Shown here piece after piece: positions 30,228-38,383 of a stretch of DNA of 64,000 bases. Source of the stretch: Neobacillus sp. OS1-2 (GTDB lineage Bacteria > Bacillota > Bacilli > Bacillales > Cytobacillaceae). The translations under genes and the position numbers were made by a program. Location of the stretch: NCBI RefSeq assembly GCF_030915505.1, contig NZ_CP133265.1, forward strand, positions 2,818,001 through 2,882,000, in the 5' to 3' direction. The notes under the pieces were generated by a model. The model was given only the letters and a program-made list of their open reading frames with translations, did not search any database and was not told where the DNA came from. Position 1 is the first letter of the stretch; each line of letters begins with the position of its first letter.

Positions 30228-30947
30228 TTAGTCATTTCTCGCGAGATATTCATATACTTCCTGTAAATATTGGAATTTCTTCTTTTGAGCAAGTTGTAAA
30301 TAGTAGCTCCAAATCTTTGCGGTCATGATCGCATCGCCTAAGGCATGATGCCGGTTTTCTATTTCAATCCCGCATTCATAGCAGAGGTCTTCAAGTGATG
30401 CTGCTTTCATGGATAAATCTGATAAGCGGATTAAAAAGGTGGTATCGATAATTCGGTGGTTAAATTTCGTTCGCCATACATCCCATGTTGTTTTTTGCAT
30501 AAACGACTGCTCATGCTTTGAGTGGTGCGCCACAAGAATATCACTTTTTACAAACTTGAAGAAATTCATAAGTACTTCAGGTGCAGGGGGGGCAGTGCGT
30601 AATTCCGAAGCTTGAATATTGGTTAACGATGAAACTTCATTTGATAGAGGGAGGTCTGATTGTACCAAAGAATAAAAGGTTTCCTGCTCCTTGATTTGAG
30701 GCCCTTTCATTTTTATTGCACCGATTGAGATGATTTGGTCTCCCTTATCTGGATAAAATCCAGTTGTTTCTATATCGAATACAGTAACTTTCAATTCATT
30801 GAGAGGGGTTTCCATACAGTTTGTTTGTTTCATTTCCCTCTGAAGTTCCCTAAGAAAAGCCATTTGCTGCGGAGTAGATGGTCCTAGTAATCCAGCAAAT
30901 ATGTTTGAATTTAGTTTTCCTGTTAGTTGCCGGAAAAATTGCATCAT
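30228..30947 (-). CDS. DnaQ-like (DEDDh) 3'-5' exonuclease
   Basis: 239 residues. FDIETTGFYPDKGDQIISIGA contains the first DE pair, VAHHSKHEQSFM the second Asp/His region, and HHALGDAIMTAKI the final His-Asp, so the DEDDh active site is complete. A ~60-residue N-terminal helical segment precedes it. The ATG follows a GGGGGATGGG stretch. It lies 21 bp after the DUF294 gene; the exonuclease-DUF294 pair recurs in other bacteria, where its role is unclear. Confidence 0.85.
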   Translation of the reverse strand: MMQFFRQLTGKLNSNIFAGLLGPSTPQQMAFLRELQREMKQTNCMETPLNELKVTVFDIETTGFYPDKGDQIISIGAIKMKGPQIKEQETFYSLVQSDLPLSNEVSSLTNIQASELRTAPPAPEVLMNFFKFVKSDILVAHHSKHEQSFMQKTTWDVWRTKFNHRIIDTTFLIRLSDLSMKAASLEDLCYECGIEIENRHHALGDAIMTAKIWSYYLQLAQKKKFQYLQEVYEYLARND

Positions 30948-30968
30948 CGTTTACCCATCCCCCTTGAA

Positions 30969-31937
30969 CTATTTCTTTTCTAGTAACCTTCTAACATGGT
31001 GAAAAAGGCCATACCCATTTTTGATGATTTCTTTTACCTCCTTCGTTTGCTCCTTCGTTAACCGTTTAACTACCAAATAATGACCGGAGTCATAGTTTGT
31101 GTGATCCCCATACATTAAACGGTAGTTTAACAGTTTTAAAAATTGCTCTTTGAAAAATTGTTTGTCATGCCCAGGAATCCAGGCAGTTGAAATTTTTTCA
31201 AGCCGGGAAAGGGTAGGGGTCTCCATAACTCTTTCCTTGATAGCTATTAGACGCAGGGCATTTACATATGGGAGAATGGCAATCTCTTTTATAGGTAATG
31301 TGCCCGAATGTGGACCGTGTGTTTCCGTTAATAGCTGGCCTAATAAATTGATCCCTTTTTTAATATGGAGGGTATTACGTAAAGAGTTGGACAAGAGCTG
31401 TTCTGTATTCGCTGTTTGGTAGAGATGTGTTTTTAAGCTTTCTACATATTCGCCCTCACCAAGGATCGACCTTCCATCTAGAAAAATTAATAGATACCGC
31501 GTAGATTCCCACGTGGAATCAGACAGCCAATTCGTTATTTGCAGCTGCCATTCATCTATGGATTTACACCAGAAGGGATTACTCGCCATCACTCCACCGT
31601 CACAATAGGGATATCCTGCAAAATGAAGCCCTTTAGAAATTTCCTTTCCTAATGCTAAAAAATAGGACTTTGCCTCATTGCTTTCATCGTGATAAATGAT
31701 CCCATGATCTTGGTCACTCCAAACGGACTGTTCCAATCGTCCTGCGCTTCCCATTACAAAAATGGAGAAGGGCGACGGAGGGGGACCAGATCGAATCGAT
31801 AGTTGATTAATAGATATTTTTATCACCTGATTCATAATGGCATCATGCAACTCGTTCAACTTAAAGTGATCTTGAGATGCTTCTCCCATATGCGTCGTTC
31901 GATATTCCACTGCCGCTAAGTAGGGATTGTCAGTCAC
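30969..31937 (-). CDS. DUF294 nucleotidyltransferase-like protein
   Basis: 322 residues. FVMGSAGRLEQSVWSDQDHGIIY is the DUF294 nucleotidyltransferase motif (GS..R.EQ....DQD), related to the catalytic domain of GlnD; a C-terminal DUF294_C helical domain follows (about 180-320). CBS domains that often accompany this family are absent. GTG 31937 has an excellent AAAGGAGG site. Located between amtB (70 bp upstream, with a terminator in between) and the exonuclease. A protein-modifying or nucleotide-linked role is inferred only. Confidence 0.83.
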   Translation of the reverse strand: MTDNPYLAAVEYRTTHMGEASQDHFKLNELHDAIMNQVIKISINQLSIRSGPPPSPFSIFVMGSAGRLEQSVWSDQDHGIIYHDESNEAKSYFLALGKEISKGLHFAGYPYCDGGVMASNPFWCKSIDEWQLQITNWLSDSTWESTRYLLIFLDGRSILGEGEYVESLKTHLYQTANTEQLLSNSLRNTLHIKKGINLLGQLLTETHGPHSGTLPIKEIAILPYVNALRLIAIKERVMETPTLSRLEKISTAWIPGHDKQFFKEQFLKLLNYRLMYGDHTNYDSGHYLVVKRLTKEQTKEVKEIIKNGYGLFHHVRRLLEKK

Positions 31938-31967
31938 GGTTTCTACCTCCTTTATCTAAAAATCGAA

Positions 31968-32009
31968 AGTAGTCCAATCCCGCATAATAGGGGATTGGTT
32001 TCGACTACT
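31968..32009 (-). terminator. Intrinsic terminator of amtB
   Basis: Long stem AGTAGT..CCAATCCC / GGGATTGGACTACT with a 5-nt bulge, starting at the stop codon and followed by a T-rich stretch; some read-through into DUF294 is possible. Confidence 0.7.
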
Positions 32010-33270
32010 ATTGTGCTTTGAACGTTTGCTCGGTCTTCACCAATTCAGGGTAGCCATAGCTGCCGTGCTCGCTCATATCAAGTCCAATGATTTCTTCTTC
32101 CTCTGTCACTCGTAATCCGTTCATTGCTTTTTTCATTATGGCGAGAAGGATATAGGAAACAATAAATGCGAAAGCTGCACAGGTAATGACACCCATTGCC
32201 TGAACACCCAATTGGTGGAAGCCGCCGCCATAAAATAAACCAGGACTGCCGACCGTTGCTAATTCTTTTGTGGCAAAGAATCCAGTGGATAATGTTCCCC
32301 AGACCCCAGCAGTTCCATGGACGGAAAGGGCGGCAATTGGATCATCGATTTTCACTTTTTCAAAAAAGCGCATACTGTAGAAAACTAAAATTCCGGCGAT
32401 AAATCCAATTAAGACGGCCGCCCAGGTGTCAACGAAGGCACAGGAAGCAGTAATAGCGACCAAACCTGCAAGGGCGCCATTTAACATCATCGGTACATCG
32501 GCTTTCCCTAATACTATCCAGGAAATAATCATTGCTGCAATTGTTCCAGCTGCCGCCGCGAGGTTTGTATTAATAGCAACAAATCCAAAGAAAGCTTTGT
32601 CAACCGATAAGGTACTACCAGCATTGAAGCCAAACCAGCCTACCCATAAGAGTAATACACTCAATGCGGTGAAAACCTGATTATGACCAGCAAGATTATT
32701 GGCTGAGCCGTCTTTATTAAACTTGCCCATTCGAGGTTTTAAGAGAATAGTTGCTGCCAGCGCCGCCATGGCACCAGTTAAATGAACCACAGTTGAACCT
32801 GCGAAATCTTGTTTTCCGTGCTCTGCTAACCAGCCGCCGCCCCAGATCCAATGCGCGATAGGCGGGTAAACAAAACTTGAGAAGAGGACGGCAAATATGA
32901 GGTAGGCACTTAATTTAGCCCGTTCCGCAAACCCGCCGAAGGCAATGGTTAAGGAAATCCCTGCAAATGCCAATTGGAATAAGAAGAAAACTGCCCCTGA
33001 TAGTGGTAACCCATCAATATCATAGCCTGAATAAAAGAAATCGGAGAACCCGATCAAAGAATTTCCCTTGCCAAAGATTAATCCATATCCCACTGCCCAA
33101 AACATGATGGAGCTAATTCCGAAGGTAAGGATTGTTTTTCCTGCGATATGTCCAGCATTCTTCATTCTTGTTGAACCTGTTTCCAGAAGAATGAAACCGC
33201 CAAACATTAAAATTACCAATACAGCACCAACCATAACCCATAGACTGTTCATTAGAAATATAGTATCCAA
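32008..33270 (-). CDS. amtB: Ammonium transporter
   Basis: 420 residues, 11 membrane helices. Signature regions: FILLETGSTRMKNAGH, GGFAERAKLSAYL, DFAGSTVVHLTGAMAAL and VHGTAGVWGTLSTGFF, which carry the pore His pair. The start is TTG 33270, with AAGGGGG 8 nt upstream; an in-frame ATG lies 18 nt later without a site. In B. subtilis this gene (nrgA) is followed by glnK; here no PII gene follows. Two TnrA/GlnR boxes lie upstream (33360-33376 and 33293-33309). Confidence 0.95.
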   Translation of the reverse strand: MDTIFLMNSLWVMVGAVLVILMFGGFILLETGSTRMKNAGHIAGKTILTFGISSIMFWAVGYGLIFGKGNSLIGFSDFFYSGYDIDGLPLSGAVFFLFQLAFAGISLTIAFGGFAERAKLSAYLIFAVLFSSFVYPPIAHWIWGGGWLAEHGKQDFAGSTVVHLTGAMAALAATILLKPRMGKFNKDGSANNLAGHNQVFTALSVLLLWVGWFGFNAGSTLSVDKAFFGFVAINTNLAAAAGTIAAMIISWIVLGKADVPMMLNGALAGLVAITASCAFVDTWAAVLIGFIAGILVFYSMRFFEKVKIDDPIAALSVHGTAGVWGTLSTGFFATKELATVGSPGLFYGGGFHQLGVQAMGVITCAAFAFIVSYILLAIMKKAMNGLRVTEEEEIIGLDMSEHGSYGYPELVKTEQTFKAQ

Positions 33271-33292
33271 CTTTTTTTCCCCCTTTTGAGTA

Positions 33293-33309
33293 TGTTAATT
33301 TTCATAACA
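33293..33309 (-). promoter_or_regulatory. TnrA/GlnR box, promoter-proximal to amtB
   Basis: TGTTATGAAAATTAACA on the minus strand matches TGTNA-N7-TNACA. It ends only 22 bp before the TTG start, so it lies at or after the transcription start and would fit repression better than activation. Confidence 0.7.
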
Positions 33310-33359
33310 TTTAGTGTAGTTGTATTTTTACATGGATTTGGGAGATGTATCTACAATGT

Positions 33360-33376
33360 TGTGAGATTTTATGACA
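33360..33376 (-). promoter_or_regulatory. TnrA/GlnR box upstream of amtB
   Basis: TGTCATAAAATCTCACA matches the extended consensus TGTNANAWWWTNTNACA at every fixed position. It lies about 55-60 bp upstream of a possible start site, near the usual activator position. Confidence 0.85.
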
Positions 33377-33394
33377 TGGTTTTTTAAAGAGGGT

Positions 33395-33433
33395 AAAAAA
33401 AGAGCCTCTTCCCTTAAAACGAGGAACGAGGCA
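33395..33433 (-). terminator. Intrinsic terminator of tnrA
   Basis: Minus strand GCCTC.GTTCC paired with GGGAA.GAGGC, followed by seven T residues. Confidence 0.78.
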
Positions 33434-33444
33434 TTACTAAAATC

Positions 33445-33774
33445 CTAATATTTTTTTCGTTCTCCAAACTGGGCATTAAGCTGCCCCTGGATCATTTTAC
33501 GACGGATTTCATCCTGATTTTGTTTCTTTTGTTCCTTCAGCATTTGCTTTCTAATTTCATGTGTTTGAATACCATCTTCAATTTTGTTAGCAATTTCCAT
33601 GAGTAATTCTACATCAGAAAAGGAATATTTTCGGCTTCCACCGGAAGACCTTTCGGGGAAAATGAGTTTCCGTTCTTCATAATAACGGATTTGCCTTTCA
33701 GATAAACCCGTGAGTTCTTTGACAATTCCGATCGTTATGACCTTTTTATCTTTATAAGACAATTCGTTTCCCAT
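33445..33774 (-). CDS. tnrA: Global nitrogen regulator TnrA
   Basis: 109 residues, MerR family. [19 protein letters not shown] and [18 protein letters not shown] give the winged-helix DNA-binding domain; the C-terminal GQLNAQF tail resembles the segment of B. subtilis TnrA that contacts glutamine synthetase. TnrA activates genes under nitrogen limitation. Start ATG 33774 with GAGGTG 9 nt upstream; GTG 33786 precedes the site. A TnrA box at 33831-33847 is centred about 49 bp before the predicted start, consistent with autoactivation. GlnR is a related alternative but usually sits with glnA. Confidence 0.92.
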   Translation of the reverse strand: MGNELSYKDKKVITIGIVKELTGLSERQIRYYEERKLIFPERSSGGSRKYSFSDVELLMEIANKIEDGIQTHEIRKQMLKEQKKQNQDEIRRKMIQGQLNAQFGERKKY

Positions 33775-33830
33775 GTTGCTGTTCACCTCACCCCATTATT
33801 TAGCGCGAATTTTGAATGTAAAATAACATA

Positions 33831-33847
33831 TGTTAGATCTTCTCACA
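33831..33847 (-). promoter_or_regulatory. TnrA box of tnrA
   Basis: TGTTAGATCTTCTCACA on the plus strand (TGTGAGAAGATCTAACA on the minus) fits TGTNA-N7-TNACA. TAAATAAT at 33795-33802 is a possible -10 region. Confidence 0.78.
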
Positions 33848-33913
33848 TGAGAGAACAATTTTAAATAAAAATATTTTATTTTTTTAAAGAATTCATTAGA
33901 GTATGAGTAGGCG

Positions 33914-34072
33914 TTATCTATTTAGGGCTATTAGTTTATTGTATAGATTCTCTAGTTCACTAATTGTAAGGGATTGAAGTTCGTCCGTTGAATCCATTAA
34001 TTCTGATTCAGCAATTTTTCTTATATAAAATTGTTTAAGACGTTCAAGTCCTCTTAGTAAATGAGTAGCCAA
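33914..34072 (-). CDS. Small basic protein, FbpA-like (unlisted small ORF)
   Basis: About 52 residues. HLLRGLERLKQFYIRKIAES, then a short acidic loop and LQSLTISELENLY resemble the Fur-regulated basic protein family (FbpA type: helix, loop, LTLSELE helix). That assignment is by pattern only. AGGAGG leaves only 1 nt to ATG 34078 but 7 nt to TTG 34072, so TTG is preferred. It lies 11 bp after the 45-residue ORF and upstream of tnrA on the same strand. Confidence 0.6.
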   Translation of the reverse strand: MATHLLRGLERLKQFYIRKIAESELMDSTDELQSLTISELENLYNKLIALNR

Positions 34073-34083
34073 CACCATTCCTC

Positions 34084-34221
34084 CTATGCATTTTGGAGTC
34101 TTCGTAAAAGTTCCTTCCCTTTTGGCCCCATTGTTTTTAAAAGTTCCTCATATAATTCATCTCTTAATTGATCTAACTGAAGGATCCTTTTAGCTAATGT
34201 GACCTCGTATCTTTGTGTCAT
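34084..34221 (-). CDS. 45-residue charged helical protein (unlisted small ORF)
   Basis: Starts MTQRYEVTLAKRILQL and ends KGKELLRRLQNA; predicted as mostly amphipathic helix, with no membrane segment or Cys. AAAGGGG precedes the ATG with 8-nt spacing. A TnrA/GlnR box (34287-34303) lies about 66 bp upstream and TATATAAA at 34241-34248 is a possible -10, so the gene and its neighbour are candidate nitrogen-controlled small proteins. I do not recognise the family. Confidence 0.6.
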   Translation of the reverse strand: MTQRYEVTLAKRILQLDQLRDELYEELLKTMGPKGKELLRRLQNA

Positions 34222-34286
34222 CGAAATACCCCTTTCGAAGTTTATATAAAAAAGTTAACTGAAATTTTGGCTTTTGTCAGAGAATG

Positions 34287-34303
34287 TGTTAGAAAAAGTA
34301 ACA
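34287..34303 (-). promoter_or_regulatory. TnrA/GlnR box upstream of the small ORF pair
   Basis: TGTTACTTTTTCTAACA on the minus strand fits TGTNA-N7-TNACA exactly, with an AT-rich centre; centred about 59 bp before the start site predicted from TATATA at 34243-34248. Confidence 0.78.
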
Positions 34304-34365
34304 GCCAATTTTCGGAATGGGCCAGGGATTGATAGTAACCCATATTATGTAAAAAGGGTCGTATC

Positions 34366-34405
34366 AACGTTAGAACCGGGCTTTTGCAAGCCCGGTTCTA
34401 ACGTT
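34366..34405. other. Perfect 18-bp inverted repeat with 4-nt loop
   Basis: Arms 34366-34383 and 34388-34405 are perfectly complementary around TTGC. It lies just after the stop of the coat-like gene but has no adjoining T-run, so it may be a terminator of unusual form or an RNA stabiliser. Confidence 0.9.
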
Positions 34406-34409
34406 ACTT

Positions 34410-34799
34410 TTAAAACTCGCCATCAAATGGTGTGAAGGGAACATTAAATCTTCTTTCAAGTACGCGGAGTCGTTGATTAACACGTTGGAGACGACGCTGC
34501 ATTTGGTTAACATCCCGTTGCAGCTGATTGATATCTCTTTCCTGCCGCTCATTTTGTCTTTCCAGCTGTGTTACCCGGCGTTCTAATTGTTGCGGCTGTC
34601 TATTAGGGTCGTATTGATCGAGTGGAACATAGGATTGGTACGAATCTACAGGTGTAGGAGCATAGGAATGATACTGCTCTACCGAACCCGGAACAAAGGA
34701 ATGGTATTGCTCGGGTTGGGAATAAAGTTGCTCTGCGGGAACATACGAATGGTATTCAACCGGTAATTGTGGCATTTGATAAAGGCCATAGGGATTCAT
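34410..34799 (-). CDS. Tyr/Gln-rich coat-like protein with coiled-coil tail
   Basis: 129 residues. Residues ~14-62 hold four imperfect repeats (EYHSYVP, QYHSFVP, QYHSYAP, SYQSYVP); residues ~68-120 are a Gln/Arg-rich coiled coil (QLERRVTQLERQNERQERD...). I do not recognise a named family. The preceding sequence matches a sigma-K promoter perfectly (34832-34858), and such low-complexity Tyr-rich proteins are typical of spore coat or crust, so a late-sporulation structural role is inferred. Ribosome site AAGGAGAG precedes the ATG. Confidence 0.65.
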   Translation of the reverse strand: MNPYGLYQMPQLPVEYHSYVPAEQLYSQPEQYHSFVPGSVEQYHSYAPTPVDSYQSYVPLDQYDPNRQPQQLERRVTQLERQNERQERDINQLQRDVNQMQRRLQRVNQRLRVLERRFNVPFTPFDGEF

Positions 34800-34831
34800 T
34801 TAGGCATCTCTCCTTAGGTGATAGTACCCTA

Positions 34832-34858
34832 TAGATTATGTGGGGATTTTACGTGGGT
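34832..34858 (-). promoter_or_regulatory. Sigma-K-type promoter
   Basis: Minus strand AC, 16 nt, CATAATCTA: full match to AC-N16/17-CATANNNTA, about 35 bp before the ATG at 34799. Confidence 0.72.
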
Positions 34859-34890
34859 CACGGCGAATGCCCATTCTCACAAAAGTGAAA

Positions 34891-34925
34891 AAGCCCCACT
34901 CACGAAGGAAACGTGACTGGGGCTT
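34891..34925 (-). terminator. Intrinsic terminator of norB
   Basis: Stem AAGCCCCA / TGGGGCTT with inner CACG / CGTG and a T-run on the minus strand. Confidence 0.85.
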
Positions 34926-34929
34926 CCAG

Positions 34930-37209
34930 CTAAATGTTTTTATGATCAGTTTCGGCGTAATCAAGTCGATCTTTAGAAACAGACCATCCGGTTACTAGAC
35001 CAATAATAAACCAAACCAGTGCGAGAGCACCAAGGGAAAAAATGGTGTCACCGACAATCCGGAGCCATACAAAGGTATGAACAATGTCTTGGGACATAAA
35101 AGTAGCGGAACGAGCGTACCACATTCCATGCTGGACACTTGCCCATGTTTGCATTAAGCCAATCGGAATTAAGCTAATCAGGACCATTAAGGCAAGACCG
35201 ATATTAATTGCCCAGAAAGCAAATTTCAGAGCACCTGTTTTCCATTCCTTTTTCACTGTCAAACCGCGTAAACAGAAGAGCATAAGGCCAATACCCAGCA
35301 TGCCATAAACACCGAATAGGGCAGTATGTCCGTGAACAGCTGTCGTATTAAGCCCCTGCATATAATAGAGTGCAATGGGCGGGTTTATAAAGAATCCAAA
35401 TAAACCGGCCCCTACTAAATTCCAGAATGCAACGGAAATGAAGAAGTAAATGGGCCAACGGTAGGCAGATACCCATGGCTTGGCACGGCTTCGGGTAAGA
35501 TTTTCATAGGCCTCAAAGCCAATAAATACAAGTGGGACAACCTCGAGCGCACTAAATGATGCTCCAAAGGCAATGACCCCTGTTGGCGTTCCACTAAAAT
35601 ATAAATGATGGAACGTTCCGATAATTCCTCCGAATAAAAAGATCACTGTAGAGAATAGGACGGAGGTAGTCGCTGTTCGCAGTCCGAGTAACCCCATTCT
35701 TGTAAATAAGAAAGCCATGACAACGGTGGCAAATACTTCAAAGAAGCCCTCTACCCAAAGGTGAACAACCCACCAGCGCCAATATTCAGCAATGGCCAGA
35801 TTACTGTGCTGCCCCCATAATAATGCAGGAATATAGAAGACTGGAATAGCAAGGGACGCAATTAAAAATAGGGCAAGAAGGTGACGGCTTTCCTTAAGTG
35901 TTTTAAAAGCAGGCCAAATCGCTCGCGCCATTAGGAATAACCAAAGGAATAATCCGACCGTTAAGAATATTTGCCAGAAGCGTCCAGTATCCGTATATTC
36001 GTAGCCTTGATGACCGAACCAGAAGTTTGTCGTGTGCCCTAATTTTTGTTGCACGGCAAACCATTGTCCGACCATCGATCCGACGACAATAATAAGCAAG
36101 CATACAAATAAGAAATTCACACCGAATCGTTGAAATTTTGGTTCATGACCGGAAACTGCCGGCCCAATAAATAACCCAGTTGCAAGCCAGGCTGTAGCAA
36201 TCCATAAAATGCCTAGCTGAGTATGCCACGATCTTGTCAGTGAATACGGAATCCATTTATCAATTGGGATACCGTAAAAACCACTGCCTTCTACTTGATA
36301 ATGTCCGGTAATGGCTCCAAGTAAAACTTGAACTAACCATAAGGCAACAACGACCCAAAAGTATTTCTGCGTTGCCTTCATGGATGGCGTAGCATTCAAA
36401 GCAAGTAATGGATCCTTTTTAGGGAAATCCTCATCACCTTCATGATGCTTTTGCGTCGCATAGTACCATGCTAAGGCACCTACCCCGGCAAGGAGTATGA
36501 CAAAGCTGAGGACAGACCAAACCAGCATCTCACCGGTTGGTTTATTATCGATAAGCTCCTCGTTTGGCCAGTTGTTGGTATAAGTAACCTTATCATTGGG
36601 ACGATTTGTTTCGGTTGCCCAAGTGGTCCACCATATGTAGCTGATAAATGCACTTAAACGAGTGTCGTCCTTTATCACATTCTTTGGCATCGCATACGCT
36701 TCACGTAATTTATTCAGCCGAGGATCATCTGTGAACAAGGAAGCATAATGTTGACTTACATTTCTTATCGCTTCCGCTCTAATAGGTGAAATGGTTATTT
36801 CTTTTGTATCTTTATTAAAGGTGTTCGGTCTTATTTCATTTTTAAGTCTTGCTTGTAAAGCAGCTTTGGCTTCATCATCCAGTGCCGAATATGTCTTTCC
36901 ATAATCCTTCCCGGCCCAATTATTTAACAGCCACATTGACTGTCTGTGAAGCCAATCTGCATTCCAGTCAGGCGCAACATAGGCACCATGGCCCCATATG
37001 CTTCCAAGTTCCTGACCGCCAATAGACTGCCAAACATTTTGGCCATCCTGTATATCTTTTTTTGTAAATAGAACAGTACCGTCTGAAACGACAACACGTT
37101 CCGGTATGGGTGGCATGGTCTGATAGAGTCTGCCGCCGTAGTAACCTAAAATAGCGAATGATGCTATAAAAACAATAGCTAAGCTAATCCAGAGCCTTGT
37201 ATAACGCAT
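34930..37209 (-). CDS. norB: Quinol-dependent nitric oxide reductase (qNOR)
   Basis: 759 residues. A membrane anchor and ~200-residue extracytoplasmic domain fused to a 12-helix heme-copper-type core, the layout of single-subunit qNOR, which reduces NO to N2O with quinol. Core motifs: RSWHTQLGILW, WVVHLWVEGFFEVFAT (heme b3/FeB His and Glu), GTFHHLYFSG (FeB His pair) and TAVHGHTALFGVYG. No other denitrification gene is adjacent, so NO detoxification is the likelier purpose. Good ribosome site (GGAGG) before the ATG. Confidence 0.95.
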   Translation of the reverse strand: MRYTRLWISLAIVFIASFAILGYYGGRLYQTMPPIPERVVVSDGTVLFTKKDIQDGQNVWQSIGGQELGSIWGHGAYVAPDWNADWLHRQSMWLLNNWAGKDYGKTYSALDDEAKAALQARLKNEIRPNTFNKDTKEITISPIRAEAIRNVSQHYASLFTDDPRLNKLREAYAMPKNVIKDDTRLSAFISYIWWTTWATETNRPNDKVTYTNNWPNEELIDNKPTGEMLVWSVLSFVILLAGVGALAWYYATQKHHEGDEDFPKKDPLLALNATPSMKATQKYFWVVVALWLVQVLLGAITGHYQVEGSGFYGIPIDKWIPYSLTRSWHTQLGILWIATAWLATGLFIGPAVSGHEPKFQRFGVNFLFVCLLIIVVGSMVGQWFAVQQKLGHTTNFWFGHQGYEYTDTGRFWQIFLTVGLFLWLFLMARAIWPAFKTLKESRHLLALFLIASLAIPVFYIPALLWGQHSNLAIAEYWRWWVVHLWVEGFFEVFATVVMAFLFTRMGLLGLRTATTSVLFSTVIFLFGGIIGTFHHLYFSGTPTGVIAFGASFSALEVVPLVFIGFEAYENLTRSRAKPWVSAYRWPIYFFISVAFWNLVGAGLFGFFINPPIALYYMQGLNTTAVHGHTALFGVYGMLGIGLMLFCLRGLTVKKEWKTGALKFAFWAINIGLALMVLISLIPIGLMQTWASVQHGMWYARSATFMSQDIVHTFVWLRIVGDTIFSLGALALVWFIIGLVTGWSVSKDRLDYAETDHKNI

Positions 37210-37345
37210 GAATACACCTCCATGGGAATTTTTTATCTACCGGACTTTTAAACAGGAAATCCTAACCAGTAACATACCCCTTCTTCTATAAAAAATTCAC
37301 TTCTTTGAAGAAAGTGGAAAAAAGTTTACCCCTAATTTGATCAGT

Positions 37346-37361
37346 ATATTTCAGAAAATAT
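37346..37361. promoter_or_regulatory. CodY-like palindromic site, norB / ABC transporter intergenic
   Basis: ATATTTCAGAAAATAT is an inverted repeat; on the minus strand TATTTTCTGAAATAT matches the CodY consensus at 12 of 15 positions with an intact TTTTCTGAAA core. It lies 137 bp upstream of norB and 215 bp upstream of the transporter. An NsrR-type reading is also possible for norB. Confidence 0.5.
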
Positions 37362-37478
37362 GGTTCAATAGAAGTATTTTTTGGAAGGAATGCACGTATG
37401 GTGTAACAAATACTATTTCGAAAAAAGCTATTCTCACGTTATTTCAGTAACGTATTAATATAGTAAATAAATATTTGA

Positions 37479-37507
37479 TTGAATAACAAAACAAAAGAGG
37501 TTATAAT
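37479..37507 (+). promoter_or_regulatory. Sigma-A promoter of amino-acid ABC transporter
   Basis: TTGAAT (37479-37484), 17-bp spacer, TATAAT (37502-37507), about 70 bp before the ATG. The rest of the 367-bp intergenic region is AT-rich and shows no ORF. Confidence 0.75.
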
Positions 37508-37576
37508 TGTTTATATTCAAAATATTATCAATTTTTTAATAAATAACTTTTATAAAAAAGTAATAGGAGGTCTATA

Positions 37577-38377
37577 ATGAAAAAATTTAAGTTTGTATCA
37601 ACAGTATTAATGGTGGCGTTTCTCTTACTTCTATCAGCCTGTGGAACTAGTAAATCAAGCGGAGAGGAAAAGAAGACGTTAAGAGTTGTAACAGATGCCG
37701 CTTATGCCCCATTTGAGTACCAGGATAAAGGGGAGGTTGTCGGGTTTGATGTTGATTTCGTTAAAGCCGTCATTAAGGAAGCAGGCTACGGCGTGAAGGT
37801 AGAGCATGTTGGTTGGGATCCAATCTTTGTTGAAATCGAAGGAAAGACAGCCGATGTAGCCGTATCAGCGATTACGATCACACCTGAACGTCAGGAATCC
37901 TATGATTTCACAGTCCCATACTTCTTATCTAAAAATGAAATTCTCGTCCCAAAAGGCAGTACTGTTAAAAGTGCAAAAGATTTAGAAGGCAAAAAGATTG
38001 CTGTACAAAATGGAACAACAGCCCAAACCATTGTTGAAAATCTGTATGGTAAAAACAACGATAAACTTAAAAAGTTTGAAAATAACAATCTAGCAATCTT
38101 AGAGTTGAAAAATGGCGGTGTTGATGCAGTTGTTGCCGACAATACTGTTGTTGAAACATATGTAAAGAATAACCCGAAAGATAATTTCGAATTCATTGAA
38201 GATGATACTGCATTTGACAAGGAATTCTATGGTCTATTGCTGCCAAAGGGGAGCAAGCTTAAAGGAGATTTAGACAAGGCCGTTAAAAAGGTCATTGATA
38301 ATGGTACTTATGCTAAACTTTATAAAAAATGGTTTGATGTCGAGCCGGATGTACAAATTTTAAAAGATCAGCAATAG
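37577..38377 (+). CDS. Polar amino-acid ABC transporter, substrate-binding lipoprotein
   Basis: 266 residues. Signal peptide with lipobox LLLSACG, then a type II periplasmic-binding fold (VVTDAAYAPFEYQDKGEVVGFDVDF..., AVSAITITPERQESYDFTVPY). Such proteins bind glutamine, arginine or related polar amino acids; closest known arrangement is B. subtilis ArtP (YqiX). A hairpin lies between this gene and the permease, which would give extra binding protein relative to the membrane parts. Ribosome site AGGAGG before the ATG. Confidence 0.92.
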   Translation: MKKFKFVSTVLMVAFLLLLSACGTSKSSGEEKKTLRVVTDAAYAPFEYQDKGEVVGFDVDFVKAVIKEAGYGVKVEHVGWDPIFVEIEGKTADVAVSAITITPERQESYDFTVPYFLSKNEILVPKGSTVKSAKDLEGKKIAVQNGTTAQTIVENLYGKNNDKLKKFENNNLAILELKNGGVDAVVADNTVVETYVKNNPKDNFEFIEDDTAFDKEFYGLLLPKGSKLKGDLDKAVKKVIDNGTYAKLYKKWFDVEPDVQILKDQQ

Positions 38378-38383
38378 AGAATT

